64,000 nucleotides of DNA from Thiohalocapsa sp. ML1 (GTDB lineage: Bacteria > Pseudomonadota > Gammaproteobacteria > Chromatiales > Chromatiaceae). Made by a program: the position numbers and the translations under genes. Under the pieces are notes generated by a model. The model searched no databases, had not been told where the DNA came from, and worked only from the letters and a program-made list of their open reading frames with translations. Positions within the stretch are counted from its first letter, which is position 1; each line of letters begins with the position of its first letter. Below, piece after piece: positions 24,365 through 32,902 of the stretch. The stretch covers positions 248,001-312,000 of the forward strand of contig NZ_JABX01000001.1 in assembly GCF_001469165.1 (NCBI RefSeq), in the 5' to 3' direction.

Positions 24365-26701
24365 GTATTGATTCAGATAGGTGTCGAGCAGACAGTGGCA
24401 CAGGGAATGGTGCAGCACCTCGGTGACGCCATAGGACAAACAGGGCACGTAGAAATTGAGATCGCCGAGGGTGCGCAGCGGATTGTCCTCGCGAAAGCCG
24501 GACAGGGTGATGACCCGGCAGTCCTTGTCCCGCGCCATGCGGCTGCCATACAGGATGTTCGGCGAGCGTCCGGAGCTGCTGATGGCGACGAGCAGATCGC
24601 CGGGCTCGGCAAAGAGCCGAATGGGCTCGGCAAAGACCTGCTCATAGGCGATGTCGTTGCTGACCGCCGTCAGCAGCGCCGCATCGTTGAAGGCGAGCGC
24701 GCGCACGCCGCCGTTCTTCGCGTAGTCCGCTGCCATATGGCTGGCGATGGCGGCACTGGCGCCATTGCCGATGAACATGACCTTGCGGCCGGTGCGCCGG
24801 GCAGCGTCGATGGCGGCGCTGGCTTCCAGCACGCCGCCGGCGAAATCGAGCATGCCGCCACTGCCGTCGGTGACGCGCACGCGGCGGGCGCGGTCCACGA
24901 AGTCGCGGTAATAGGCGTCCGGGTAGGCATCGGCACCGGCGGCGGGCGGCTCCAACGTCGGTGCGGCGGGCACGCTCGGCGCTGCCGCCGGCATGCTCGC
25001 AACGGCAGTCGCGGCGCTGTCCACCGGCGGCACCGGCACCGGCATCGGGCCGGCGGGGGCGCACAAGTAGTCGATGAGCTCCTGCCGGCGCACCGGCCGA
25101 CGATTGCCGACGATCTGTACCGCCAGCGCACCCGCCGCGTTGCCGAGCAGCGCGGCCATGTCCAGCGGCAGGCCGGCGGCGATGGCCGGAGCGCAGTAGG
25201 ATAGGAAGGCGTCCCCGGCGCCGATGGCGTCCACCAGCCGTGGGTCGTGCAGGGGGGCGGCGGCGACCGACTGACCGTCCTGCCCCAGCGCGATGCAGCC
25301 GCGGCTGCCCAGGGTGACGACGAAGGCGCGAGCGTCCAGGGCATCTCGCAGCCGGCGCGCGACGCCCTCGATGGCGCCGTCGCGGGAGCCCGCGGCCATG
25401 CGCGCCTCCAGCTCGTCGATGCAGACGATGTCCGCGCGCGGGTAGCGGGTGACCAGATTGAAGCCGGCGTTGGCGGAATTGGTCTGCGCGTTGACGGCGA
25501 GGCAGCGGGCATTGCGCGCGAGCGCGCCGACAATGCCCTCGCCCAGGAAACCGTGGCCGTAGTCGGCCACGAGCACCAGATCGAACTCGGGCAGCACCTT
25601 GTCCAGGTAGCCGATGACCTCGTCCTGGATGGGCTCGGGCAGATCACTGGCGGGCAGGCTGTTGATCTCGAAAAGCTTCTGCCCGTTGCGCCGATTCAGA
25701 TAGCGGCGCTTGACGACACTTGAGGCGTCCGGTCGCGTAAAGAAGCGCGCCTCGATGCCGGGGTGCAGGTGGCCGCGGACGAAGGCCTCGCGGTCCGCCT
25801 CGGCGCCGAGCACGCTGACCAGATGCACCTGCCCGCAGAGCTCCGCGACGTGGTTTGCGATTGCCAGCACGCCCCCCGCGTGGGCCTCCTCGGCCTCACG
25901 GCGGTGTGCCACCACGGACGACTTGGACGCCATGCCGAGCGGCTCGCAATGGTGGTACTCGTCGATGATGGTGTCGCCGATGACGCACACGCGCAGCGCC
26001 GCGATGGCACCGATCTCGCGCATCAGCTCGGCGGCGTTCATGGCGGCCTCGGCTACCGGCCCGGCGGCGGCGCGCGGCGGCTCGGCAGCGGCCGGTGCGT
26101 CGGCGCGGGACTGGGCACTCAGGGGGCGGTCCTCGGCACGACGGTCCTCCAGACCGAAATGCGCGCCCAGCAGGGCCGTGGACGAGAACACCTGCTCGCG
26201 GGTGAAGCGCATCTGGCCGCCGACCGCCTGCACCGCGGCCACCTCCTCTTGGAGCTTGCCGGTGGGATCCTTGAGGGTCTCAAACTCCTGGCCCTTGACG
26301 AAAAAGGCGGGCCGCAACAGCCGGATGGTCTCCCCTGCCGTCGGCCAGCGGTTGACGGCCACGAGATCGGCGCAGGCCAGGCTGGCGATGGAGTAGGCGC
26401 GCAGCGTCTCGGGAAAGGCGGGCCGGTTGCCGCCCTTCTGCACGAAGCGGTCCGGCGTCACCGTCACCACGAGCACGTCGGCGAAGCGCTTCGCGGCTTC
26501 GAAGTGCTTTATATGGCCCGGGTGCATCAGATCGAAGCAGCCGTGGCAGTGGGCCACCTTCAGGCCGCGGTTGCGGAATTCGGTGCAGCGGGCGGCCAGC
26601 TCGTCGAGATCGACGACCCGGGCCTCCGCGCCGGGCGCAGCCGGCGGCACGGGCAGCAGCTCGGCAACGGCAGGCGATGGATGCAAAACGGATGACGCCA
26701 T
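24359..26701 (-). CDS. trifunctional heptose-type enzyme: nucleotidyltransferase + PfkB kinase + SIS isomerase
   Basis: A 780-residue fusion. Residues about 25-180 form a cytidylyltransferase-like domain of the HldE-C/RfaE2 type, with GCFDLMHPGH (HxGH at 60-63) and S-S-T in place of the usual ISSTKI. Residues about 235-545 form a PfkB/ribokinase-fold kinase (VCVIGDTIIDEYHH; catalytic DAIGAGDAF). Residues about 590-780 form a GmhA-like SIS domain (FIGNGASAAIASHMAADY; VAISSSGRSPNI). A 50-residue Ala/Pro linker joins each pair. Canonical HldE has the kinase first; here the order is reversed and the isomerase is added. It probably performs sedoheptulose-7-phosphate isomerisation, phosphorylation and NDP transfer. 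The start ATG is at 26699-26701. Confidence 0.88.
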   Translation of the reverse strand: MASSVLHPSPAVAELLPVPPAAPGAEARVVDLDELAARCTEFRNRGLKVAHCHGCFDLMHPGHIKHFEAAKRFADVLVVTVTPDRFVQKGGNRPAFPETLRAYSIASLACADLVAVNRWPTAGETIRLLRPAFFVKGQEFETLKDPTGKLQEEVAAVQAVGGQMRFTREQVFSSTALLGAHFGLEDRRAEDRPLSAQSRADAPAAAEPPRAAAGPVAEAAMNAAELMREIGAIAALRVCVIGDTIIDEYHHCEPLGMASKSSVVAHRREAEEAHAGGVLAIANHVAELCGQVHLVSVLGAEADREAFVRGHLHPGIEARFFTRPDASSVVKRRYLNRRNGQKLFEINSLPASDLPEPIQDEVIGYLDKVLPEFDLVLVADYGHGFLGEGIVGALARNARCLAVNAQTNSANAGFNLVTRYPRADIVCIDELEARMAAGSRDGAIEGVARRLRDALDARAFVVTLGSRGCIALGQDGQSVAAAPLHDPRLVDAIGAGDAFLSYCAPAIAAGLPLDMAALLGNAAGALAVQIVGNRRPVRRQELIDYLCAPAGPMPVPVPPVDSAATAVASMPAAAPSVPAAPTLEPPAAGADAYPDAYYRDFVDRARRVRVTDGSGGMLDFAGGVLEASAAIDAARRTGRKVMFIGNGASAAIASHMAADYAKNGGVRALAFNDAALLTAVSNDIAYEQVFAEPIRLFAEPGDLLVAISSSGRSPNILYGSRMARDKDCRVITLSGFREDNPLRTLGDLNFYVPCLSYGVTEVLHHSLCHCLLDTYLNQYT

Positions 26702-26728
26702 GTTGAAACCCGGGGTTGTGGCACCGGC

Positions 26729-27178
26729 TCAGCCGACCGCGGACGGCCGGTGTGGTGCGCAGGCGAAGAAGTCGTCGAGGATCTGTCGGTAGTGGGACGC
26801 GAAGGTCAGCCCGGCGAGCGCCCCGCGCTCGAACCAGGCGAGCCGCTGGCCCTCGGCCAACACCACCCGCGCCGGGTCCAGCTCCAGGCGCCGCCAAAAG
26901 ATGTGCTCGGTGCACTCGGGCCAGCGGTAGGTGCGAAAGAGCGGCGGCGGTGTCAGATGGACGCCGATCTCCTCCGCGATTTCGCGCAGCACGGCCGCCG
27001 TCGGCGTCTCGCCCGGCTCCAGATAGCCGCCGAGCAGGGCCCAGGTGTTTGGGTAGGGGATCTCCGGCTTGTCGTCGCGCAGCACGAGCAGGACCTCCTC
27101 GCGGGCGTTCAGCAGCACGATGTCGGCGCCCGGGGGCTCGCGGCCGTCGCTGCCGGATTGCCAGGTCGCCTCAGGCAT
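26729..27178 (-). CDS. Nudix hydrolase
   Basis: A 149-residue Nudix protein. The Nudix box is complete: GGYLEPGETPTAAVLREIAE followed by E-I-G-V (G-x5-E-x7-R-E-U-x-E-E-x-G-U, about residues 49-72). It would hydrolyse a nucleoside diphosphate linked to another moiety, here perhaps a nucleotide sugar. The ORF starts 8 bp before the end of the aldo/keto reductase gene, so the two are probably coupled. Substrate unknown. Confidence 0.85.
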   Translation of the reverse strand: MPEATWQSGSDGREPPGADIVLLNAREEVLLVLRDDKPEIPYPNTWALLGGYLEPGETPTAAVLREIAEEIGVHLTPPPLFRTYRWPECTEHIFWRRLELDPARVVLAEGQRLAWFERGALAGLTFASHYRQILDDFFACAPHRPSAVG

Positions 27179-27977
27179 GGCTCGTCTCCCGGTGCGATGC
27201 GCCGCACGCGTGCGCAGGGGCGGCCGACGCGGCGGCAGCCAGGTTCTCGCGCATGTGCGCGACGCTGAGCGAGCCGATCACCGCGGCGCCCACCGCCGCC
27301 GGTGCGGTCGCGAAGCCGATCGCCGCGGCGGCATCGAGCTGCCCCGCGCCGAGCGCCTTCTTCACCAGCACGCCGACCCCGGCGGCGCGGGCCTCCTCCA
27401 GCACGGCCGCGTGGGAGCGGTCTTCGAGGTTGTAGGTCAGCATCAGCACGTCGGCCCAGGCGAGGGCGGCGCGGGCGCCGGCGACGGTCTTGCCGGACAG
27501 GCCCACGGCGCGGGCAAGGCCGCGCGCGCGGGCATCGAGCAGCACCGCGACGGCGTCGGTTTGGGTCAGGATGTCGAGATCGCGGCCGTCGGAGTGCAGC
27601 AGCAGGATGTCCACGGCATCGGTGCAGAGCGCCCGCAGGCTCTGCTCGATGGAGCGGCGCATGCCGGCGGCGGAGAAGTCGAAGCTCGAGCGCCCGTCCG
27701 CGAACTGCTCGCCGACCTTGGTGGCGAGCACGATCTCGCTGCGCCGGTGCGCGAGATGGCGCCCGATCAGCGCCTCGCTGCTGCCGTAGGCGGGCGCCGT
27801 GTCGATGAGGTTGATGCCGGCGTCGAGCACGCCGTGCAGCAGCCGCTCGACGGCGTGCGAGTCGGGCAGCGCGTAGGCGCGCGGGTACTTGACGCCCTGG
27901 TTGCGCCCGATCTTGACCGCGCCGAAGCCGATGGGCGCGACCATGAGATCGCTGCGACCTAGTCTGCGGCGGTCCAT
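27171..27977 (-). CDS. aldo/keto reductase
   Basis: A 268-residue AKR-superfamily NAD(P)H oxidoreductase. The start block RRRLGRSDLMVAPIGFGA is typical; the catalytic Asp-Tyr pair is in LIDTAPAYGSSEALIG, and the lysine is in VLATKVGE. I chose the ATG at 27975-27977, where family similarity begins, over upstream TTG/GTG options. It overlaps the flavin oxidoreductase end by 19 bp and the Nudix start by 8 bp. The C-terminal tail is alanine-rich. A role in reducing a keto-sugar or aldehyde intermediate is inferred from context. Confidence 0.85.
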   Translation of the reverse strand: MDRRRLGRSDLMVAPIGFGAVKIGRNQGVKYPRAYALPDSHAVERLLHGVLDAGINLIDTAPAYGSSEALIGRHLAHRRSEIVLATKVGEQFADGRSSFDFSAAGMRRSIEQSLRALCTDAVDILLLHSDGRDLDILTQTDAVAVLLDARARGLARAVGLSGKTVAGARAALAWADVLMLTYNLEDRSHAAVLEEARAAGVGVLVKKALGAGQLDAAAAIGFATAPAAVGAAVIGSLSVAHMRENLAAAASAAPAHACGASHRETSHA

Positions 27978-29239
27978 TGCAGGCTCCCCTCCCAAGGCGG
28001 CGGCGCCAAGGCCGGCAGCGGCCAGCCGAGTGCGCGGCAATCGACGGGTGCGGCGGGCCGGTCGCCGAAGAGCGGCGCCGCGAGCGCCAGCACGCGCTCG
28101 GCGAGCCGCGGCACCAGCGCGAGCTTCGTCGGCCAGGCAGTAATGATGCGGCCCTCGCGTAGCGCAAAGGCGTCATCGGGGCGCTGGCCGCCGGGGGTCG
28201 TGACCTCGGCCTTGTCGGCGCGGTACGCGGACCATTCGGTGCCGGACAGCGCCCGGCCGCCGAGCGCGGCGCCCACCACCTGCCGGCCGTGCCGCACCAG
28301 CGCGTCGGCGGCCAGGTCGACGCCGTCCTCGGACAGGCCGCCGCCGATCTGCCAAATCGTCCGCCCTGCCGAGTCGCGGTCCGAGGTGATGGTGACCAGC
28401 GCGGACGCCCCCTCGACGCAGTGGGCGTTCAGCTCCGGCAGGTCGCCGCGGGCGAGCAGCATCTGCACCGAGCGCACCTGCATCAAGGGGCGATTCAGCC
28501 CGAGCTTGGCCCGCAGCGCCGCGTTGCCGATGCCGGCGGCGAGGATCACGGCCCGCGGCCGGAGCAGCAGGGGCCGCGCGCCGGTGGCCTCGGTGCGGGC
28601 CGGGTCCAGCACCAGCATCAGGCCGCCGTCGGCGAGGTGCTCGACGCCCACCGCGTCCGGCGCGGCCCGCAGCAACAGGTTCTGCACCGGCGCGGCCAGC
28701 GCGCCGACGAGCCGGCGCGGGCTCACCACCTGCTCGTCGAGCCGGCACACCAAGCCCGGCACGGCATCGAGCACTTGCGGGCGTTCCTCCGGGGTCAGCG
28801 GCACCGGCGCCACGCGCAGCCCGCGGCGCGCGCCGATCATCCCCAGATGCCCGAGCGCCCGGCCGCTGTGCCAGAGGTGGCAGTGGTCGGCGCGCAGCAC
28901 GCCTCGGCCCAGGGCGGGCGCGCGCACGCCGTCGATGCACGCCCGCCACACCGCCGGCATGGAGCGGATGGCGCGGGCGGAAGCGCTGAGCTGGCCGTTC
29001 AGCGTGTACTTGAGCCCACCGTGGATGATCCCCTGGCAGGCCGCGGTCTGGCCCGCGCCGAGCCGATCCGTCTCGATCAGCAGGGCGAAGCGCCCGGCCG
29101 CCGCCAACTGGCGCAGGATCCACAGCCCCGACGCCGAGCCGCCGAAGATCACCGCATCGAGCACCCGGAAGCCGTCGGCAGCGGGGCCGGCGGCGCGCTG
29201 CTGCGCTGGCTGCGGTGATCTGGTGAGGGGCTTCGGCAC
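27959..29239 (-). CDS. FAD-dependent oxidoreductase (DAO type)
   Basis: A flavoprotein of about 426 residues. The FAD motif lies near the N-terminus (AVIFGGSASGLWILRQLAAAG), followed by ETDRLGAGQTAACQGIIHGG, which matches the glycerol-3-phosphate/D-amino-acid oxidase fold; a second FAD contact is LAAGIGNAAL. No ATG lies at the right place. GTG at 29237-29239 or at 29162-29164 could start it; I used the first. The frame stays open to an ATG at 29596, but that extension has no recognisable content. First gene of this minus-strand group. Substrate unknown. Confidence 0.75.
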   Translation of the reverse strand: MPKPLTRSPQPAQQRAAGPAADGFRVLDAVIFGGSASGLWILRQLAAAGRFALLIETDRLGAGQTAACQGIIHGGLKYTLNGQLSASARAIRSMPAVWRACIDGVRAPALGRGVLRADHCHLWHSGRALGHLGMIGARRGLRVAPVPLTPEERPQVLDAVPGLVCRLDEQVVSPRRLVGALAAPVQNLLLRAAPDAVGVEHLADGGLMLVLDPARTEATGARPLLLRPRAVILAAGIGNAALRAKLGLNRPLMQVRSVQMLLARGDLPELNAHCVEGASALVTITSDRDSAGRTIWQIGGGLSEDGVDLAADALVRHGRQVVGAALGGRALSGTEWSAYRADKAEVTTPGGQRPDDAFALREGRIITAWPTKLALVPRLAERVLALAAPLFGDRPAAPVDCRALGWPLPALAPPPWEGSLQWTAAD

Positions 29240-29681
29240 GCTGTCCGGTCCGGGTCGCTGACGGGGACTCCAGTGTCCCCGATGCAGTCCCGCCGTGTGG
29301 CGCTGACCCTTGGCTCTGCGAAAGGATGCGTTGTGATTGCGAAGCCGTCGCGAGCGTCGGGTTGCGGAGCTCGGGCGAACACCCGTGACCGGGTGCGGGC
29401 AAACCGGATTGGAGGCAGTGGCAAGCCCGCAATGGATGGCGCCACTGGCGCCACGATCGGCGGCGGCGCGTGGTGCCCGACCTGTTGCAGCGTCGGCGCA
29501 GGTAGACGCGGGCGCGACGTTGCCGATGTGACGATCGTACGTCGCCGTTGACGCGCCAATGAGATCAGCGCGGTTTGGTGGCGATACGTGCCGCACCCGG
29601 TTTGATCATTGTGTCAATAACGCCAGGCGTTCAGCGCCAAGAATGCGCCGCGCAAGGGGACAGCGGCATCCTCCAAGTTCT
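29240..29681. other. 442-bp spacer between the sugar cluster and the defence island
   Basis: I see no convincing gene. A short perfect hairpin GGGGAC-TCCAGT-GTCCCC lies at 29263-29280, just upstream of the oxidoreductase start. The stretch 29560-29660 is somewhat AT-richer. The minus-strand frame that runs on from the oxidoreductase to an ATG at 29596 has no recognisable domain. The spacer is the boundary between the high-GC sugar cluster and the less GC-rich island. Confidence 0.45.
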
Positions 29682-30077
29682 TCAGGGAGTCGGCGATACC
29701 ACTCCCGCCTCGCCGAGCCACCGCCGCTCCTCTTCGCACTCCAAGGCGATCAGGGTCGCGTTCTCCTCGCAGTAGCGCACGACCTCATCGATGGCGGCAA
29801 TCGGCAGATCCAGATCCTCGGCAATCTGCTCGGGCGTCAGGTCGTTGGCGCGCATGTCGCTGAAGACCCGGGACGCCAGCACGCGACGCCCCTTGACCCA
29901 GAGCTGTCTGCGCCAGGGGTGGGGGCGCGCCACGAGCCAACGCCAGTGCGGCGACAGCGACTCCAGCTCCGGCAGCACCAGGCGCTCGGCGGATTCCCGT
30001 CGCTCGCCCAGATACAGATGCTTGCCATCGGCCAGCTCGCGCGCGAGCAGCAGCATCACGGCGCTGCTGCGCAGCAC
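29682..30077 (-). CDS. DUF433-like (antitoxin-family) protein
   Basis: A 131-residue protein. The C-terminal half resembles DUF433/VapB-like antitoxins of VapC-type PIN modules: VKGRRVLASRVFSDMRANDL, then TPEQIAEDLDLPIAAIDEV and the Y-C-E-E end helix. The N-terminal half (LLLARELADGKHLYLGE) is not typical. No partner toxin lies next to it. The start could be the ATG at 30075-30077 or the next Met seven codons in. It is divergent from the ATPase gene of the Septu-like pair (164-bp gap). Confidence 0.6.
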   Translation of the reverse strand: MLRSSAVMLLLARELADGKHLYLGERRESAERLVLPELESLSPHWRWLVARPHPWRRQLWVKGRRVLASRVFSDMRANDLTPEQIAEDLDLPIAAIDEVVRYCEENATLIALECEEERRWLGEAGVVSPTP

Positions 30078-30241
30078 CGCATCCTTGAGGCTTGAAGCCT
30101 GGATCGCATCCTTCAGGGCATCGAGTCTTGCCTGTGCGTATTCCGGCCCATCGTGACCGCCGATGCCGCACTCCGGATCGAGGCGACGCTTGGACGCTTG
30201 CGCGCCTTCCGAGCCGTCAGCGCGTACTAGCGGAGATCACC

Positions 30242-31495
30242 ATGTACATCGATCGAATACAGATCAGCGACTTTCGTAATTTTCGCGCCGCCAGTGCCGA
30301 CTTTGTGCATCCCGATCGGGACTTCGATCGCGACGGCTTGCCCAAGCCAACCTTGCCCAATGTCAATCTGCTGCTGGGCGACAACGGCCTTGGAAAGACC
30401 ACGCTCCTCAAAGCGATCGCCTTGGCCGCGCTGGGACCCGCGGTCGATAGATCCGGAATATATACCTATCACTTGATCCGCAAGGCCGGGAACCCACCGG
30501 ACGGTGTAGACGGGGGCAAGGCCGGCATCGAGGCGATCTTCACCCACCACGCCCAAGACGATCCGAATGGCGACTTGAGGAGGATCACAAGGATTGAATC
30601 CGCTATTGCGGTCGAACGTTCCGGTGACTTGGAATCCCTGCACTGGACGCATGCTGAAGAGAAGCCTTGGCACCCGATCTACAAGGCCGAATCGGACGCC
30701 TTCTTCTTCGTCGGCTATGGCGCCACCCGCCGCGTGGAGCGGCGCGAACAACTCGATTTCGGGGCTCGCAGCAGTTCGTCGTTTATCCGAGCTCAGCGCG
30801 TAAAGAGCCTGTTCGAGGATGCCTACTCGCTGATCCCGCTGAGCGCATGGTTGCCGGGCCTCAAAGAGCGCAAGCCCAGCCAATACAGGCAAGTCATCAA
30901 GCTCGTCAATCAGCTGGTGGGGCAGGATCGATACGGTTTTCAGGGGGAGATGGATGAAGGGGAGTACCTATTCGAGCGCCAAGGACTGAAGGTGCCGTTC
31001 CCGGCCTTGTCCGACGGATACCGGGCCTATCTCGGCTGGATCGGGGACCTGCTGTATCACATCTGCGAGACCTGTCCGCGGGGGCGCAAGCTGACGGACA
31101 ACCGCGGTATGGTGATGGTCGATGAGGTCGACCTGCACCTGCATCCGCAGTGGCAGATGCAGGTGCTGCCGATGATCGCCAAGGCTCTGCCCCATATCCA
31201 GTTCATCGTCACCAGCCACAGCCCCCTGATCGCCGGCTCTTTGGAGTGGATGAATGTGCTGGTGATGGTTCCCGAACCGCAGCAGGCCAGCAAGGTGGTG
31301 CGCGTCCCGGAGCGCATTCACGGGCTGGACGCGGATCAGCTCTTGCTGACCGATCTGTTTGGGCTGCGCTCTACCCGTGCCCCGTCAAAGGAGGCCCGGC
31401 TGAAGGCGTTGACGCTGCGGGCGCGCGAGGGCGACGACCAAGCAGCCCTGGAGCTACTCCGGGAGATGAGCGCCGGCTCGGAGGCGCTGGGGTGA
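30242..31495 (+). CDS. ptuA: Septu-like AAA ATPase (PtuA-like)
   Basis: A 417-residue SMC/RecF-type AAA ATPase. It starts MYIDRIQISDFRNF, has Walker A LGDNGLGKTT (45-54), and a C-terminal Walker B with switch, MVMVDEVDLHLHPQ and FIVTSHSPLI. An ABC signature-like LSDGYRA precedes the Walker B. The ATG at 30242 has GGAG at 30232-30235. The next gene, an HNH nuclease, starts at a GTG overlapping this stop (GTGA at 31492-31495), so the two are coupled. The ATPase + HNH pair is the arrangement of the Septu antiphage system and of PtuAB retron effectors. No retron RT or msr-msd is visible nearby. Confidence 0.78.
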   Translation: MYIDRIQISDFRNFRAASADFVHPDRDFDRDGLPKPTLPNVNLLLGDNGLGKTTLLKAIALAALGPAVDRSGIYTYHLIRKAGNPPDGVDGGKAGIEAIFTHHAQDDPNGDLRRITRIESAIAVERSGDLESLHWTHAEEKPWHPIYKAESDAFFFVGYGATRRVERREQLDFGARSSSSFIRAQRVKSLFEDAYSLIPLSAWLPGLKERKPSQYRQVIKLVNQLVGQDRYGFQGEMDEGEYLFERQGLKVPFPALSDGYRAYLGWIGDLLYHICETCPRGRKLTDNRGMVMVDEVDLHLHPQWQMQVLPMIAKALPHIQFIVTSHSPLIAGSLEWMNVLVMVPEPQQASKVVRVPERIHGLDADQLLLTDLFGLRSTRAPSKEARLKALTLRAREGDDQAALELLREMSAGSEALG

Positions 31496-32382
31496 TTCGC
31501 TTCCCCATCAAGCTCAATGAGCTTAGTGATCGCATTGAGCAGCACAAACCTGGATGGCTCCGACGTGCGGCCGACCGTACACGCATGATTCGCGAAGAAG
31601 GGCGCTATGACGAGACCAGCTCCATCTGGAGCGAGGTGAAGGCGGTCTATATGCGCCTGCAAGGGAACGAGTGCGCCTACTGCGAGCGCACGCTCGAGCC
31701 TGAGACCTACGGCTTGGTCGAGTGGGACGTAGAGCATTTCCGACCCAAAGGAAGGATCTCGGCGTGGGACCCGCCCGACGGGCTTTCGCTTCTAGGCGTG
31801 GCCCCTGTCCCCGTACCCGCAAGCAACGCCGGCTATTATCGGCTCGCGTATCATCCGTTCAATTATTGCGCGTGCTGCAAGCCCTGCAATTCCTCGCTGA
31901 AGGGTGCTCGCTTCCCAGTGGAAGAGGCATATTGCCTTGATGGTGAGTCGCCGAGGCGGATGGTTGCCGATGAGCACCCCTATTTGATTTATCCGCTCGG
32001 TAGTGTCGATGTTGATCCCGAGACGCTCATCGAGTTTCACGGACTGTCGCCGCGTGCCAAGAAGCGTCGCCGGTGGAGCAGGCGACGCGCACTGGTCGTT
32101 ATCGCGTTTTTCCGTCTGGACGATGCAAGCGGGAGGAAGAATCTGTTTCGCGAACGCGCGCGCTTGCTCCAGGTGGTTTATCCGCAGTTGGTTAAGGAAT
32201 CGGACCAAGCCATGTCGGCGCAAGAGCGCCGCAGAGCGACGGAGTTGCTGTCGCGCTTTACCGCGGATGATTCGGCGCACGCTAATTGCGTACGGAGCTT
32301 CGTGCGTCTTTTCAGGAGTAACCCGGACCGCGCCCGGTTACTCACCGAAGCCACCGAAGCGTGGTTCTTGACCGTGTCTTAG
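31492..32382 (+). CDS. ptuB: HNH endonuclease (PtuB-like effector)
   Basis: A 296-residue HNH nuclease resembling the PtuB family. Zinc and catalytic residues are visible as CAYC (61-64), WDVEHFRPKG (E81-H82), YYRLAYHPFNY, and CKPCNSSLKG with C129 and C132. The start is GTG at 31492, because it overlaps the ATPase stop and family similarity begins there. Downstream residues are Arg-rich helices. Septu pairs probably degrade host or phage nucleic acid when the ATPase senses infection. The pair is visibly less GC-rich than the sugar genes on both sides. Confidence 0.8.
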   Translation: MIRFPIKLNELSDRIEQHKPGWLRRAADRTRMIREEGRYDETSSIWSEVKAVYMRLQGNECAYCERTLEPETYGLVEWDVEHFRPKGRISAWDPPDGLSLLGVAPVPVPASNAGYYRLAYHPFNYCACCKPCNSSLKGARFPVEEAYCLDGESPRRMVADEHPYLIYPLGSVDVDPETLIEFHGLSPRAKKRRRWSRRRALVVIAFFRLDDASGRKNLFRERARLLQVVYPQLVKESDQAMSAQERRRATELLSRFTADDSAHANCVRSFVRLFRSNPDRARLLTEATEAWFLTVS

Positions 32383-32498
32383 CCGTCTGATCAGTCTCGT
32401 CTCTTGGCTTCCCCGGTTGTGCGCGAGCACACTTGACACCCCGAAGGAGTCAATCGGCCTGGCTGCCAATATGGTTAAGCGACCAATGTCGAAGCGAC

Positions 32499-32567
32499 TC
32501 AGGCATGCTGATGGCGGCTACATCGCCGATCGACGCACTCGTCCAGCAAGACCTTAAGCCGCGGCAA
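32499..32567 (-). pseudogene. truncated DUF5615 (PIN-like) toxin remnant
   Basis: Read from TTG at 32565-32567 the frame gives MPRLKVLLDECVDRR, the usual opening of DUF5615 PIN-like toxins with the catalytic D-E, and stops at 32499 after 22 residues. The remaining ~90 residues of the family are missing. It overlaps the end of the broken DUF433 gene, as toxin genes of this type do. Confidence 0.6.
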
Positions 32568-32761
32568 GGGTCTTCTCCCTCGCCTCTTCCAAGTAAGCGA
32601 TGACCTGCTCGGGGTTTACGCTCGGAAAGCCGTCCAGGAAGTCGTTGATCGAGTCTCCGGCGGCGAGACAGTCGAAGCGTGGCGACGGGCACTCGGGTGC
32701 CGGCGAACACTGGGGTTCCGCTGAGAATTTCGGGGTCTCTCACAATCACGCTCTCACCCAT
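32554..32761 (-). pseudogene. frameshifted DUF433 antitoxin
   Basis: The ATG at 32759-32761 begins MGESVIVRDPEILSGTP and VFAGTRVPVATL, the classical DUF433 N-terminus. After codon 29 (about 32674) the frame is lost: the matching C-terminus, DCLAAGDSINDFLDGFP and on to AREKTLAAA, continues one register away from 32673 to the TAA at 32554. A loss of about two bases explains it. It is followed by a toxin remnant, so this is a decayed type II toxin-antitoxin pair. A sequencing error could give the same picture for the antitoxin but not for the truncated toxin. Confidence 0.7.
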
Positions 32762-32902
32762 TTCCGCGCCTCGCCGGGATTGCCGTTTGCTGGTGGGCAA
32801 GGTATGCCCATCGCGTTCTAGGCGCAACGAACCTGATCCGAGGACGGCGCCGTGCGGATGCGCGCGTCGGGCGGGCATGTTGCCTGCACCGCCGGGCAGG
32901 GC

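Noticed and set aside
29240-29596. N-terminal extension of the flavin oxidoreductase to an ATG at 29596
   Set aside because: The added residues have no family similarity and contain a short hairpin region; the GTG near 29239 fits the family length better.
30242-32382. Retron with PtuAB effector
   Set aside because: No reverse transcriptase and no msr-msd-like structure is visible within the island, so a plain Septu-like pair is the simpler call.
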